Origin: Dyella acidisoli
GTDB lineage: Bacteria; Pseudomonadota; Gammaproteobacteria; Xanthomonadales; Rhodanobacteraceae
Length of the DNA: 64,000 nt
Reading direction: 5' to 3'
NCBI RefSeq assembly: GCF_030160295.1
Contig: NZ_BSOB01000020.1
Location: forward strand, 17,846-81,845
Part shown: one piece after another, positions 17,117 through 25,250 of the stretch
How the letters are laid out: every line of letters begins with the position of its first letter
Position numbering within the stretch: the first letter of the stretch is position 1
Translations under genes and position numbers: made by a program
Notes under the pieces: generated by a model
Seen by the model: the letters and a program-made list of their open reading frames with translations, nothing else
Database searches by the model: none
Told to the model about the DNA's origin: nothing

Positions 17117-18571
17117 TTACTTGATAAAGCTGTACTGCAGCGACCCCTGAATTCGCGTATCGGTGTTGTAACGATTGTCCTGCACTTCCAATCGGCCATG
17201 CAGCAGCTCCAGGCCAACCGTGAGCGCGGGCATGGGCGCCCAGATCAGATTCGCTGCGCCATAGTCGCTGTCGTGGAAGTCGCTGCTGCTCAGCCAAGGT
17301 GAACGCGGTACGCGCAGCACGCCATAGACGAGATTGCTGCGCCAATTGTCACTCCAATAGTGCGTGTAAGCGGCATACGCTCCGCGTTCGGTAAGCAGAT
17401 GCATCTTGCCGTCCGGACTGACCACCGCGTCCAGACCGGCACCGCCGAGATCGTTGAGATAGCGCGCGACACCTTTGCCCCAGTTGAGCCCGAGCATCAA
17501 CAGATCGCCGTAGGAGGCGAAGCGTGCCACTTTGAACGAGCCGGTCAGTTGAGCACCGCCGCTTACCATGCGGCGGTTTTCGTCATTGCTGCTATAGCCA
17601 AGCTGACGCACTACACCACCCAGTTGCAGATGACCCCAGCTTTGCTCGGTGCGTGCGGCGACGATCACATCTGGCACGTGTTGCGTGCCGTGCACGTTCG
17701 TCGAAACGTCGATGGCGCGTATTTCAGAAGAAGGCTGTTCGGCGGCAAGCGTAAGGCTGCTGTTTTCCCCCAGGTGAAGGAACTGGTGGATGCCGGCACG
17801 CCGTGGCGCGATCACGCTGTTCGGCCCCGCGAAATCCAGCGTATCGGGAATGGCATCGACATCGGTCAGGGACGACCAGCCGAAACCCGCATACGTGTTG
17901 CCCAGTTGGCCATAAGCCTGGCGAAGGCGGAACCCGTACTGACCGTTGCCGCCCCCGAAGAAATCGTTCTCGAAATAGAAGCGCAGCGTTTCGTCGAACA
18001 GGGTCGGTCGCCGAATATCGAGGCTGAAACGCGTTTGGCGCGCCTGTAGGTTGAAGTTGCCGCGATCACGGGTGGCCGGTACCGGAATGCTTGCGGTAGC
18101 GAACGCATCCGGCGAACCCATGCTGCGGGTGTCGTAGATCATGTCCAGCTTGGCGTAGCCGCCGATGCGGGCGATGGTCTCCGTGCCCGGAATCTGGATG
18201 AAGCCTTTCAGCGTTGGATCGGTAGGCGGCGCTTCGTTGTCGATGCGTGACGCGGAATCCTGGTCTTCCGAAACGCTTTGCTGGGGCGGTAGGGGCGAGT
18301 GCTCCGCGTGAGTCAGCTGTAACGCATCCACCTGGGAGCTGGGTACCTCGGTGAGAGGTGCTGGGGCAGTCGATGGCGTGCTGGTCGAAGCAGCCGTGAC
18401 CTGTGTCCGCTCCGCTTTCAGCGCTTTCACTTCGGCCTGCAGGGCCTGCACCGTGGCCTTCAGCTCATCCACTTCTTGCTGCAGGTGTTGCGTCCTGTCC
18501 TGTTGCGCGAGCACGGGCGGCGACAGTAGGGCAAATATCAGTGCAGCACTCAGGCACTTCATCCGTTCCAT
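17117..18571 (-). CDS. DcaP-type outer membrane porin
   Basis: 484-residue outer membrane channel of the DcaP family, which forms trimers that take up dicarboxylic or other negatively charged solutes. A signal peptide (MKCLSAALIFALLSPPVLA) is followed by a heptad coiled coil (HLQQEVDELKATVQALQAEVK, about residues 28-55), a Pro/Ser/Thr-rich linker, then the beta-barrel beginning GFIQIPGTETIARIGGYAKL. The barrel ends in LQYSFIK, close to the usual aromatic C-terminal signal. GTGs and two ATGs are available; the ATG at 18571 has GAGGG ahead of it, and the one at 18562 is also possible. The substrate is unknown. Confidence 0.85.
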   Translation of the reverse strand: MERMKCLSAALIFALLSPPVLAQQDRTQHLQQEVDELKATVQALQAEVKALKAERTQVTAASTSTPSTAPAPLTEVPSSQVDALQLTHAEHSPLPPQQSVSEDQDSASRIDNEAPPTDPTLKGFIQIPGTETIARIGGYAKLDMIYDTRSMGSPDAFATASIPVPATRDRGNFNLQARQTRFSLDIRRPTLFDETLRFYFENDFFGGGNGQYGFRLRQAYGQLGNTYAGFGWSSLTDVDAIPDTLDFAGPNSVIAPRRAGIHQFLHLGENSSLTLAAEQPSSEIRAIDVSTNVHGTQHVPDVIVAARTEQSWGHLQLGGVVRQLGYSSNDENRRMVSGGAQLTGSFKVARFASYGDLLMLGLNWGKGVARYLNDLGGAGLDAVVSPDGKMHLLTERGAYAAYTHYWSDNWRSNLVYGVLRVPRSPWLSSSDFHDSDYGAANLIWAPMPALTVGLELLHGRLEVQDNRYNTDTRIQGSLQYSFIK

Positions 18572-18740
18572 AGTGGGTCCCTCGCATGGAAGCGCGACTT
18601 TGCACGGCGGAAAGCGGGTGCCGATCCCCTCGCAACCCCTTGATCGACGTGAAATCTGAGCAAGGGGCCGGCGAAGGTGGCGTGAAGTCTGGATGAGGTG
18701 CGACCTGGTTCTCAGTCGTGCTGATCAGGCGCCGGGTCGC

Positions 18741-18769
18741 TTGCGTGCGGTTCTGGCTTGTGGTTTAGT
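18741..18769 (+). promoter_or_regulatory. Candidate promoter of asnB leader
   Basis: TTGCGT (18741-18746) and TTTAGT (18764-18769) are separated by 17 bp, fitting a sigma-70-type promoter of moderate quality. Transcription would begin about 7 bp after the -10 box, that is at or beside the leader ATG at 18776, giving a leaderless message. No Shine-Dalgarno sequence precedes that ATG, which agrees. This is inference from spacing only. Confidence 0.4.
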
Positions 18770-18775
18770 CGGCCC

Positions 18776-18904
18776 ATGCACACCTACCTTGCCAGCCACC
18801 TGACTCAGCTCGCCGCGTTCGCGGATGGCGCTGCCGTGGCTGCAACGTCCCTGAATAACAACGCCAATAACAATAACCGCAACAGCGGACGGGCCGGCGT
18901 GTAG
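18776..18904 (+). CDS. Asn-rich leader peptide of asnB attenuator
   Basis: A 42-codon reading frame, MHTYLASHLTQLAAFADG and onward, ending in a TAG. Eight of ten consecutive codons from 18854 to 18883 specify asparagine (AAT AAC AAC GCC AAT AAC AAT AAC CGC AAC). It lies directly upstream of a strong intrinsic terminator and the asparagine synthetase gene. This is the architecture of ribosome-mediated attenuators of amino-acid operons: stalling on Asn codons when charged tRNA-Asn is short should favour an antiterminator. It has no other recognisable domain; its role would be translation itself and not the product. Confidence 0.85.
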   Translation: MHTYLASHLTQLAAFADGAAVAATSLNNNANNNNRNSGRAGV

Positions 18905-18929
18905 ACGAAAGAAACATCAACACACACGC

Positions 18930-18964
18930 AAAAGGGCCCGCCAAGTGCGGGCCCTTTTGTTTTT
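18930..18964 (+). terminator. Intrinsic terminator of the asnB attenuator
   Basis: A perfect 12-bp stem (AAAAGGGCCCGC, 18930-18941, with GCGGGCCCTTTT, 18947-18958) and a 5-nt loop, followed by GTTTTTC. It sits after the leader stop and 40 bp before asnB. GGCCCG in its 5' arm (18935-18940) can pair with CGGGCC at 18890-18895, at the end of the leader frame, which would break the terminator. Confidence 0.9.
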
Positions 18965-19004
18965 CAGCGTTTCACTTAACCAGCGAGCTAAAGGAAAACC
19001 CATC

Positions 19005-20675
19005 ATGTGCGCCATCTTCGGAATGTTTGATCTTCAGCCGGGCGACGACCTGGCCGCGTTACGCCTGCTGGCGTTGGAACTGTCGCAGCGTCAGCGCCAC
19101 CGCGGGCCGGATTGGAGCGGGGTGTTCGTGGACGCCGGGGTGATCCTGGTGCACGAGCGCTTGGCTATCGTCGACCCCGCCAGCGGCGCGCAGCCATTGC
19201 GCTCCCGCGACGGCCACCTGGCGCTGGCGGTGAATGGTGAGATCTACAACCATCGCGAGCTGCGTGCGCACAGCAGCTACGACTTCACTACCGGCTCGGA
19301 CTGCGAAGTGATCAACGCGCTCTACCGTGAACATGGCGCGGATTTCCTCAACAAGCTCAATGGCATTTTTGCGTTCGCCCTGTGGGATGGCGATGCGAAG
19401 CGCTATCTCATCGCACGCGACCCCCTCGGCGTGTGTCCGCTGTACTGGGGCCACGATGCGCAGGGCAGGCTGTGCGTGGCCTCGGAAATGAAGGCGCTGG
19501 TGGGCGTGTGCGCAGATGTCGCGCCGTTTCCCCCCGGACACGTCTACGACAGCACCACTGGCGAGTTGCTGCGTTACTACCAGCGCCCGTGGCGCGATTA
19601 CGAAGCCACCAGAGGCCATGGTCCGGGTGAACTGCGCAAGGCATTCGAGCAGGCCGTGCACCGCCAGTTGATGACGGACGTGCCGTATGGCGTGCTGTTG
19701 TCAGGCGGTTTGGATTCCTCACTGGTTGCAGCCTGCGCCGCGCGTTTCGCGCGCGAACGCGTGGAAGACGATGATCGCAGCGAAGCCTGGTGGCCGCGTC
19801 TGCATTCCTTCGCCATCGGCCTGGAAGGTTCGCCCGATCTGGCTGCGGCGAAAGTAGTGGCCGACGCACTGGGCACCGTGCATCACGGCTTCGTCTACAA
19901 CTTCTGGGAAGGCCTGGATGCGCTGCCGGAAGTGATCCGCCATATCGAAACCTACGACGTCACCACGATCCGCGCATCCACGCCGATGTATCTGCTCGCA
20001 CGCCGCATTAAAGCGATGGGCGTGAAGATGGTGCTATCAGGCGAAGGCTCCGACGAAATCTTCGGCGGCTATCTGTATTTCCACAAAGCACCCTCAGCCG
20101 AAGCCTTCCACGAAGAAACGGTGCGCAAGCTCGATGCATTGCACAGCTACGATTGCCTGCGTGCGAACAAGTCGATGATGGCCTGGGGCGTGGAAGCGCG
20201 TGTGCCGTTCCTCGATCTTGAATTCATGGAAACGGCGATGAGCATGGATGCCGCGCACAAGATGGCCGGCAAGGGACGGATCGAAAAAGCCGTGCTGCGC
20301 GAAGCCTTCGCCGGTGCATTGCCGGAATCGATTCTGTGGCGGCAAAAGGAGCAATTCAGCGATGGTGTGGGCTATGGCTGGATCGATGGCTTGAAGGCAC
20401 ATGCCGAGCAGGCCGTGAGCGATCGCGAATTCGCCGCCGCGGCATCGCGTTACCCCTTCAATACGCCCGCCACGAAAGAGGCGTACTTGTATCGCCGCAT
20501 CTTCGAGAAGTTTTTCCCGGGCGAGGCGTGTGCGGCGACGGTGCCGGGCGGCAAATCGATCGCATGTTCCTCGCCGGCGGCATTGGCGTGGGACCCGGCG
20601 TTTGCGGCGATGGCTGATCCGTCTGGACGTGCGGTGCGCGGGGTGCATGCGCACGCGCTTGAAACTACACCGTAA
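19005..20675 (+). CDS. asnB: Asparagine synthetase B (glutamine-hydrolysing)
   Basis: Makes asparagine from aspartate, ATP and glutamine. 556 residues, as for E. coli AsnB (554). The N-terminal glutaminase begins Met-Cys (MCAIFGMFDL), leaving Cys2 as nucleophile, and has RHRGPDWSG and VNGEIYNHRELR. The synthetase domain has the PP-loop VLLSGGLDSSLVAA and VLSGEGSDEIFGGYLYFHKA, with VEARVPFLDLEFM. The ATG at 19005 is needed to expose Cys2 and has AAAGGA upstream; earlier in-frame sequence is the terminator. Expression is probably set by the Asn-codon attenuator upstream. Confidence 0.96.
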   Translation: MCAIFGMFDLQPGDDLAALRLLALELSQRQRHRGPDWSGVFVDAGVILVHERLAIVDPASGAQPLRSRDGHLALAVNGEIYNHRELRAHSSYDFTTGSDCEVINALYREHGADFLNKLNGIFAFALWDGDAKRYLIARDPLGVCPLYWGHDAQGRLCVASEMKALVGVCADVAPFPPGHVYDSTTGELLRYYQRPWRDYEATRGHGPGELRKAFEQAVHRQLMTDVPYGVLLSGGLDSSLVAACAARFARERVEDDDRSEAWWPRLHSFAIGLEGSPDLAAAKVVADALGTVHHGFVYNFWEGLDALPEVIRHIETYDVTTIRASTPMYLLARRIKAMGVKMVLSGEGSDEIFGGYLYFHKAPSAEAFHEETVRKLDALHSYDCLRANKSMMAWGVEARVPFLDLEFMETAMSMDAAHKMAGKGRIEKAVLREAFAGALPESILWRQKEQFSDGVGYGWIDGLKAHAEQAVSDREFAAAASRYPFNTPATKEAYLYRRIFEKFFPGEACAATVPGGKSIACSSPAALAWDPAFAAMADPSGRAVRGVHAHALETTP

Positions 20676-20690
20676 TCGCGCACCGCTTTT

Positions 20691-20949
20691 CCCTCTCCCT
20701 TTCGGGGAGAGGGCAGGGTGAGGGGGGCAATCTAGCCTCGAAGTTCTTCTTTAGCCAACCGTCATTCCGGCGAAGGCCGGAATCCAGTCTAAATATGCGT
20801 CCGAAGGACACAACATTTATATGTTGAGTGCTTCGCACGACGTATTTGAACTGGATTCCGGCCTTCGCCGGAATGACGCTGAGGAGTGGGTGAAGTTTCT
20901 CGCCAGTCTGGCCCTTCACCCCAACCCTCTCCCCGGAGGAGCGAGGGAG
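20691..20949. repeat. CCCTCTCC element interrupted by a nested REP element
   Basis: The outer left arm is CCCTCTCCCTTTCGGGGAGA (from 20691) and the outer right arm is CACCCCAACCCTCTCCCCGG (ending near 20949). Between them lies a complete REP subfamily B element. Together with flanks it occupies most of the 391 bp between asnB and prfB. Confidence 0.8.
20760..20878. repeat. REP-like element, subfamily B
   Basis: Left arm CGTCATTCCGGCGAAGGCCG and right arm CGGCCTTCGCCGGAATGACG. The long inner segment (CCAGTCTAAATATG, then TTTATATGTTGAGTGCTTCG) is shared with the copy at 46588-46709. Total 119 bp, longer than subfamily A. Confidence 0.88.
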
Positions 20950-21066
20950 TCCCAGCACCGTGGATGTTGTCTTCAGCCCTCAGCTAGGCGCCCCCGCACC
21001 CGGTTTGCTAGCATTACCGTTTATCTCGCGCCCTTCGGGCGCCATCCCTTCAGGGTTCAACCACAC

Positions 21067-22192
21067 ATGATCGAAACCAATCCGATCCTTGCGCAGATCG
21101 CGGACCTCAAGGCCCGTATCGAGTCGCTTAGGGGGTATCTTTGACTACGACGCCAAGCGTGAGCGTCTGGAAGAAGTAAGCCGCGAACTGGAAAGCCCCA
21201 CCGTCTGGGACGATCCGCCCCGCGCACAGGAACTGGGCCGCGAACGCGCCCGCCTCGACACCATCGTCAGCGGCATCGACCGCATCACCTCTGGCCTCGC
21301 CGATGCGGGCGAGCTGCTGGAAATGGCGGCTGCCGACGGCGACGATGCCACCGTGCAATCGGTGCAGACCGACGTCGGCAAGCTCGACGCCGACGTAAGC
21401 AAGCTGGAATTCCAGCGCATGTTCTCCGGCAAGATGGATTCGGCCAATGCCTTCGTCGACATCCAGGCCGGCGCCGGCGGCACAGAGGCACAAGACTGGG
21501 CAGAAATGCTGCTGCGCATGTACCTGCGCTGGTGCGAAGCGCGCGGCTGGAAAACCGAGCTGATGGAAGCCAGCGCAGGCGACGTGGCCGGTATCAAGTC
21601 CGCCACTTTCCGCGTGGAAGGCGATTACGCTTATGGCTGGCTGAAAACCGAAATCGGCGTGCACCGTCTGGTGCGCAAGAGCCCGTTCGATTCGGACAAC
21701 CGCCGCCACACCAGCTTCACTTCGGTGTTCGTGTCGCCGGAAGTCGATGACGACATCGACATCGAGATCAACCCGGCCGATTTGAAAACCGACGTGTATC
21801 GCTCGTCCGGCGCCGGCGGTCAGCACGTGAACAAGACCGAATCGGCGGTGCGTATTACCCACGTGCCCAGCGGTGTGGTCGTGGCTTGCCAAACCGAACG
21901 CAGTCAGCACGCCAACCGCGACCGAGCGATGAAAATGCTGGCCGCCAAGCTGTACGAACTGGAGATGCAAAAGCGCAATGCCGAAAAGGATGCGCTGGAA
22001 GCGACCAAGTCCGACATCGGTTGGGGCAGTCAGATCCGCAACTACGTGTTGGACCAAAGCCGCATCAAAGATCTGCGCACCGGCGTGGAACGCACGGACA
22101 CCCAAAAGGTGCTGGATGGTGACCTCGACGATTTCATCGAGGCGAGCCTGAAAGCAGGACTGGATGCCGGCGCCAAGCGCGTCGATGCTTGA
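21067..22192 (+). CDS. prfB: Peptide chain release factor 2, with programmed +1 frameshift
   Basis: Recognises UGA and UAA and releases the finished peptide. The gene is split: 25 codons from ATG 21067 end at an in-frame TGA (21142-21144). Reading continues in the +1 frame from GAC at 21143 after CTT slips onto TTT. The sequence AGGGGG-TATCTTTGAC is the classical RF2 frameshift site, with its internal Shine-Dalgarno stimulator. The full protein is about 374 residues. The GGQ catalytic loop is in [18 protein letters not shown]. When RF2 is scarce the ribosome shifts and makes more RF2. Next downstream are a small secreted protein gene and lysS. Confidence 0.96.
21127..21145 (+). promoter_or_regulatory. 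prfB +1 frameshift signal
   Basis: CTTAGGGGGTATCTTTGAC: an internal Shine-Dalgarno (AGGGGG) three bases before CTT, the slippery CTT-T, a UGA stop and a C after it. This matches the autoregulatory signal known from E. coli prfB. Confidence 0.95.
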
Positions 22193-22214
22193 TCACCGAT
22201 CGAGGAGTCATGGC

Positions 22215-22529
22215 ATGAACGGCAAAATGACCTACGCAGTTCTGTTTGCATGCGCCAGCGCCGTATTCTTCAGTTACGCCGCGAACGCTGCCGACCAGGG
22301 CGTTAAGCAGGATGCCAAGAACGCCGGACACGCTATCGGTAACGGTGCACGCGACGTCGGCCATGCCACGGCGCATGTCGCCAAAACGATTGGCCATGGT
22401 GCAAAAGAAGCGGGCCAAGGCATCGGACACGGCGCGAAGGAAGCCGGGCAGGGCATTGGCCATGGCGCGCAAAAGGGATGGCATGCGACCAAACACGCGG
22501 TCAAGCATGTGTTTGGCAAAGACGATTGA
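22215..22529 (+). CDS. Small secreted protein with GHGAKEAGQGI repeats
   Basis: 104 residues. Signal peptide MNGKMTYAVLFACASAVFF-SYAANA, then a low-complexity Gly/His/Ala/Lys mature region. An 11-residue unit GHGAKEAGQGI occurs exactly twice in tandem (about residues 60-81). It is flanked by weaker versions (GHAIGNGARDV, GHATAHVAKTI, GHGAQKGWHA). The tail KHAVKHVFGKDD is basic then acidic. The 11-mer periodicity and Ala/Gly/Lys content recall amphipathic, LEA-like proteins; this is only a resemblance. The His content (about 9 residues in the mature part) could bind metal. It lies between prfB and lysS on the same strand. Confidence 0.78.
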   Translation: MNGKMTYAVLFACASAVFFSYAANAADQGVKQDAKNAGHAIGNGARDVGHATAHVAKTIGHGAKEAGQGIGHGAKEAGQGIGHGAQKGWHATKHAVKHVFGKDD

Positions 22530-22612
22530 GCCATCCTGGCGTTTGACTCTCAGCGATACATAAAAGAAAGCGTTTGGCACTCGATGTGAGCGCCGGCAGC
22601 AATGGAATCTTC

Positions 22613-24133
22613 ATGACTGAAATAACCGACAACCTGCCCCTCGACGAGAACAAGCTGATCGCCGAGCGCCGCGAAAAGTTGAACGCGCTGCGCGAGCAGG
22701 GCATCGCCTTTCCAAACGACTTCAAGGTGGATGCATTTGCCGGCGATCTGCAGGCAGAGTTTGCTGACAAAGACCAGCACACGGCCGAAGCCATCGAAGC
22801 GCTGGCGCGTCGCGTCAAAGTTGCCGGCCGCATCGTGCTCAAGCGTGTGCAGGGCAAGGTCAGCTTCGTGCAGATGCAGGATTTCACCGGCCGCATCCAG
22901 CTCTTCATTCACCAAGGCACGGTGGGTGAGGAAACGTACGAAGCGTTCAAGGGTTGGGACGTGGGTGATATCGTCGGCGCCGAAGGCGTGCTGATGCGCA
23001 CCAAGACCGGCGAGTTGTCGGTGAAGGTACAAACGCTGCGCCTGCTCACCAAGAGCCTGCGCCCGCTGCCGGACAAGTGGCACGGCCTTGCCGACGTAGA
23101 GCAGCGCTATCGACAGCGCTACGTCGATCTGATCGTCACCGAAGAAGCGCGCCGCACCTTCATGCTGCGCTCGAAGATCATCGGCTACATGCGCAAGTGG
23201 CTGGAGGCCGAACCGTACCGCTTCATGGAAGTGGAAACGCCGATGATGCACATCATCCCCGGCGGTGCCATTGCGCGTCCGTTTATCACGCACCACAATG
23301 CGTTGGATATCGATCTTTATCTGCGTGTGGCGCCGGAGCTGTATCTGAAGCGCCTGACTGTCGGAGGCTTCGACCGCGTCTACGAGATCAACCGTAACTT
23401 CCGCAACGAGGGCGTGTCCACGCGACACAACCCCGAGTTCACCATGCTGGAGCTGTACCAGGCCTACGCCACGTATCACGAGATCATGGACCTCACTGAG
23501 TCGATGATCCGCGACACGGCGAAGAACGTGCTGGGCACCACCAAGCTCGCTTGGGAAGATGCAGATATCGACGTCGGCCCTGCGTTCCGTCGCTGGCGCA
23601 TGGAAGATGCCGTGCTGGAACTCAATCCCGAGATCAAGCGCGAAGAACTACGCAACCGCGACGCCATGGCTGCGCACGCCAAGCGCTTGGGCCTGCAGGT
23701 GAAGTCGAACTATGGCTGGGGCAAGCTGCTGCTGGAAATCTTCGAGAAGACGGTGGAGCACACATTGGTGCAACCCACCTTCATCATCGATCACCCGGTG
23801 GAAGTCTCCCCGCTGGCGCGCGAGAACGACATCGACAAGGGCATCACCGATCGCTTCGAACTGTTCGTCAACGGCAAGGAATTCGCCAACGGCTTCTCCG
23901 AATTGAACGACCCGGAAGACCAGGCGGCGCGATTCCAGGCGCAGGTGGATGCGAAGGCATCCGGCGATGACGAAGCGATGCACTTCGATGCGGATTACAT
24001 CCGTGCGCTGGAAGTGGGTTTGCCGCCGACCGGTGGGCTTGGCGTGGGTATTGATCGACTTGTGATGATGTTTACCAACTCGGCGTCGATTCGTGACGTG
24101 TTGTTGTTCCCGTATATGCGCCCTGAGGCGTAA
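22613..24133 (+). CDS. lysS: Lysyl-tRNA synthetase, class II
   Basis: Charges tRNA-Lys. 506 residues as in E. coli LysS (505). The N-terminal OB-fold anticodon-binding domain ([20 protein letters not shown], about residues 65-150) is followed by the class II core. Motif 1 is around [20 protein letters not shown], motif 2 around [18 protein letters not shown], and motif 3 in [17 protein letters not shown] 22613 ([16 protein letters not shown]) was chosen. The order recJ, prfB, lysS resembles the rpf neighbourhood of Xanthomonas, but no rpfG/C/F follow here. Confidence 0.96.
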   Translation: MTEITDNLPLDENKLIAERREKLNALREQGIAFPNDFKVDAFAGDLQAEFADKDQHTAEAIEALARRVKVAGRIVLKRVQGKVSFVQMQDFTGRIQLFIHQGTVGEETYEAFKGWDVGDIVGAEGVLMRTKTGELSVKVQTLRLLTKSLRPLPDKWHGLADVEQRYRQRYVDLIVTEEARRTFMLRSKIIGYMRKWLEAEPYRFMEVETPMMHIIPGGAIARPFITHHNALDIDLYLRVAPELYLKRLTVGGFDRVYEINRNFRNEGVSTRHNPEFTMLELYQAYATYHEIMDLTESMIRDTAKNVLGTTKLAWEDADIDVGPAFRRWRMEDAVLELNPEIKREELRNRDAMAAHAKRLGLQVKSNYGWGKLLLEIFEKTVEHTLVQPTFIIDHPVEVSPLARENDIDKGITDRFELFVNGKEFANGFSELNDPEDQAARFQAQVDAKASGDDEAMHFDADYIRALEVGLPPTGGLGVGIDRLVMMFTNSASIRDVLLFPYMRPEA

Positions 24134-24142
24134 TCCGCTTTA

Positions 24143-24169
24143 CTCCCTCTCCCCGAAGGGGAGAGGGGC
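24143..24169. terminator. CCCTCTCCCC hairpin after lysS
   Basis: CTCCCTCTCCCC-GAA-GGGGAGAGGGG, the left hairpin of the CCCTCTCC repeat family, 10 bp after the lysS stop. It may serve as a terminator without a T-run. The family consensus GAATCTCGCGAAG follows, and a REP element starts 35 bp later. Confidence 0.55.
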
Positions 24170-24204
24170 GAATCTCGCGAAGAGGCGTCACCATTCCTTG
24201 AGGT

Positions 24205-24284
24205 CGTCATTCCCGCGAAAGCGGGAATCCATCTTCGTTTTGTGCATTAGGGCAAAATGGATTCCCGCTTTCGCGGGAATGACG
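24205..24284. repeat. REP-like element, subfamily A
   Basis: A clean 80-bp example: left arm CGTCATTCCCGCGAAAGCGG, right arm CCGCTTTCGCGGGAATGACG, with a short spacer containing TTTTGTGCATTAGGGCAAAA. It lies between the convergent lysS and DUF2461 genes. Confidence 0.9.
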
Positions 24285-24311
24285 GCAGCGTAAGGAAATC
24301 GTGGAGCTAGC

Positions 24312-24998
24312 TCAAAACTCCAACTCCTGCGCCGCACACAAATAATCAATCATCGGCGCCAGCCGCTTGTAACTGGCCACCATAAACGGCAACAACTCCG
24401 CCGAGCACGCCAGCGCCTCATCGAACTGCTCACCCGCAGCAAAGTCCTTGCGCTTGAGATCCTCGATCAACTCATGCTCTGGATCGAATCCACGCGGCGG
24501 GCGCGTCAGTGATTCGCCCCAAAACGTGAAGTGCTCCTGGAATGCCTTGCTATGCACCGCGCGCTTCCACGCAGCCGGGTTGTCGGCAAGAAAAGCGCGC
24601 AGGCGCTTCAAGGCGTCCGGTTCCGGATGCCACATGCCGCCGCCGATAAAACAATCGCCCGGCTGGATGTGCAGATAGAACGAAGGTGCTGGAATTTCAT
24701 GTCGACGCTCATGGAAAAAGCGCGCGCTGGCCCAGGGCTTGTACGGTTCCTTGTCGTTCGAGAACCGTGTATCGCGATAAATGCGGAACAGCGAGCCGCC
24801 CATCTTGCGTGGGTCGGCGCGAAAATGCGCGCTGATCTTCGCCAGCGGCGCCTGCATGTCGCTGATCAGTTCCAGGAACGGATCACGTACGTCGCGCTCG
24901 TATTCCGCTTTGTGCTTCTGAAACCATTCGCGGTTGTTGTTGCGGGCCAGGCTTTTTAGAAAACGGAATGTCGCGGGCGAAAAATAAGCACGTGGCAT
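24312..24998 (-). CDS. DUF2461 family protein
   Basis: 228-residue protein of the DUF2461/TIGR02453 family, conserved in many bacteria and of unknown function. Recognisable pieces are FSPATFRFLKSLARNNNREW (N-terminus), the KMGGSLFRIYRDTRFSNDKEPYKPW stretch in the middle, SFYLHIQPGDCFIGGGMWHPEP, and the C-terminal ELLPFMVASYKRLAPMIDYL. No signal peptide or membrane segment. It is convergent with lysS across repeats. No functional link to neighbours is evident. Confidence 0.9.
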   Translation of the reverse strand: MPRAYFSPATFRFLKSLARNNNREWFQKHKAEYERDVRDPFLELISDMQAPLAKISAHFRADPRKMGGSLFRIYRDTRFSNDKEPYKPWASARFFHERRHEIPAPSFYLHIQPGDCFIGGGMWHPEPDALKRLRAFLADNPAAWKRAVHSKAFQEHFTFWGESLTRPPRGFDPEHELIEDLKRKDFAAGEQFDEALACSAELLPFMVASYKRLAPMIDYLCAAQELEF

Positions 24999-25015
24999 GA
25001 CGGTTTAATTCTCGA

Positions 25016-25083
25016 GTAGGTTGGGGTGCGAACCCCAACAATGGTGACATAGATAACGATGTTGGGTTTCTCACCCCAACCTG
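25016..25083. repeat. GTTGGGG double-hairpin repeat, full copy
   Basis: Left hairpin GTTGGGGTGCGAACCCCAAC, right hairpin GTTGGGTTTCTCACCCCAAC, outer ends GTAGG and CCTG. It is the best-preserved member of the family also found at 2153-2217. Confidence 0.85.
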
Positions 25084-25152
25084 TGGAACTCTTACGTGAA
25101 GCAGAAATGGAGTGGGTGGGGTGAAGAAGCTTTGCCTCGATGTTTAATAGTT

Positions 25153-25231
25153 CGTCGCCCCGGCGAAGGCCGGGGCCTAGTGACTTATCGATCGCCAAAG
25201 TCGCTGGGCCCCGGCCTTCGCCGGGGCGACG
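25153..25231. repeat. REP-like element, subfamily C
   Basis: Left arm CGTCGCCCCGGCGAAGGCCG, right arm CGGCCTTCGCCGGGGCGACG. The spacer has GTGACTTATCGATCGCCAAAG. The same layout is seen at 48184 and 62895. It lies just after the end of sbcB (minus strand). Confidence 0.9.
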
Positions 25232-25250
25232 AATCGGTAGCAGGGGGCAT

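Noticed and set aside
18945..19004. N-terminal extension of asnB
   Set aside because: It would remove the required N-terminal Cys2 of the glutaminase and its sequence is the attenuator terminator.
21067..21144. prfB frame break as a pseudogene
   Set aside because: The TGA is the known programmed frameshift site with its AGGGGG stimulator, not damage.
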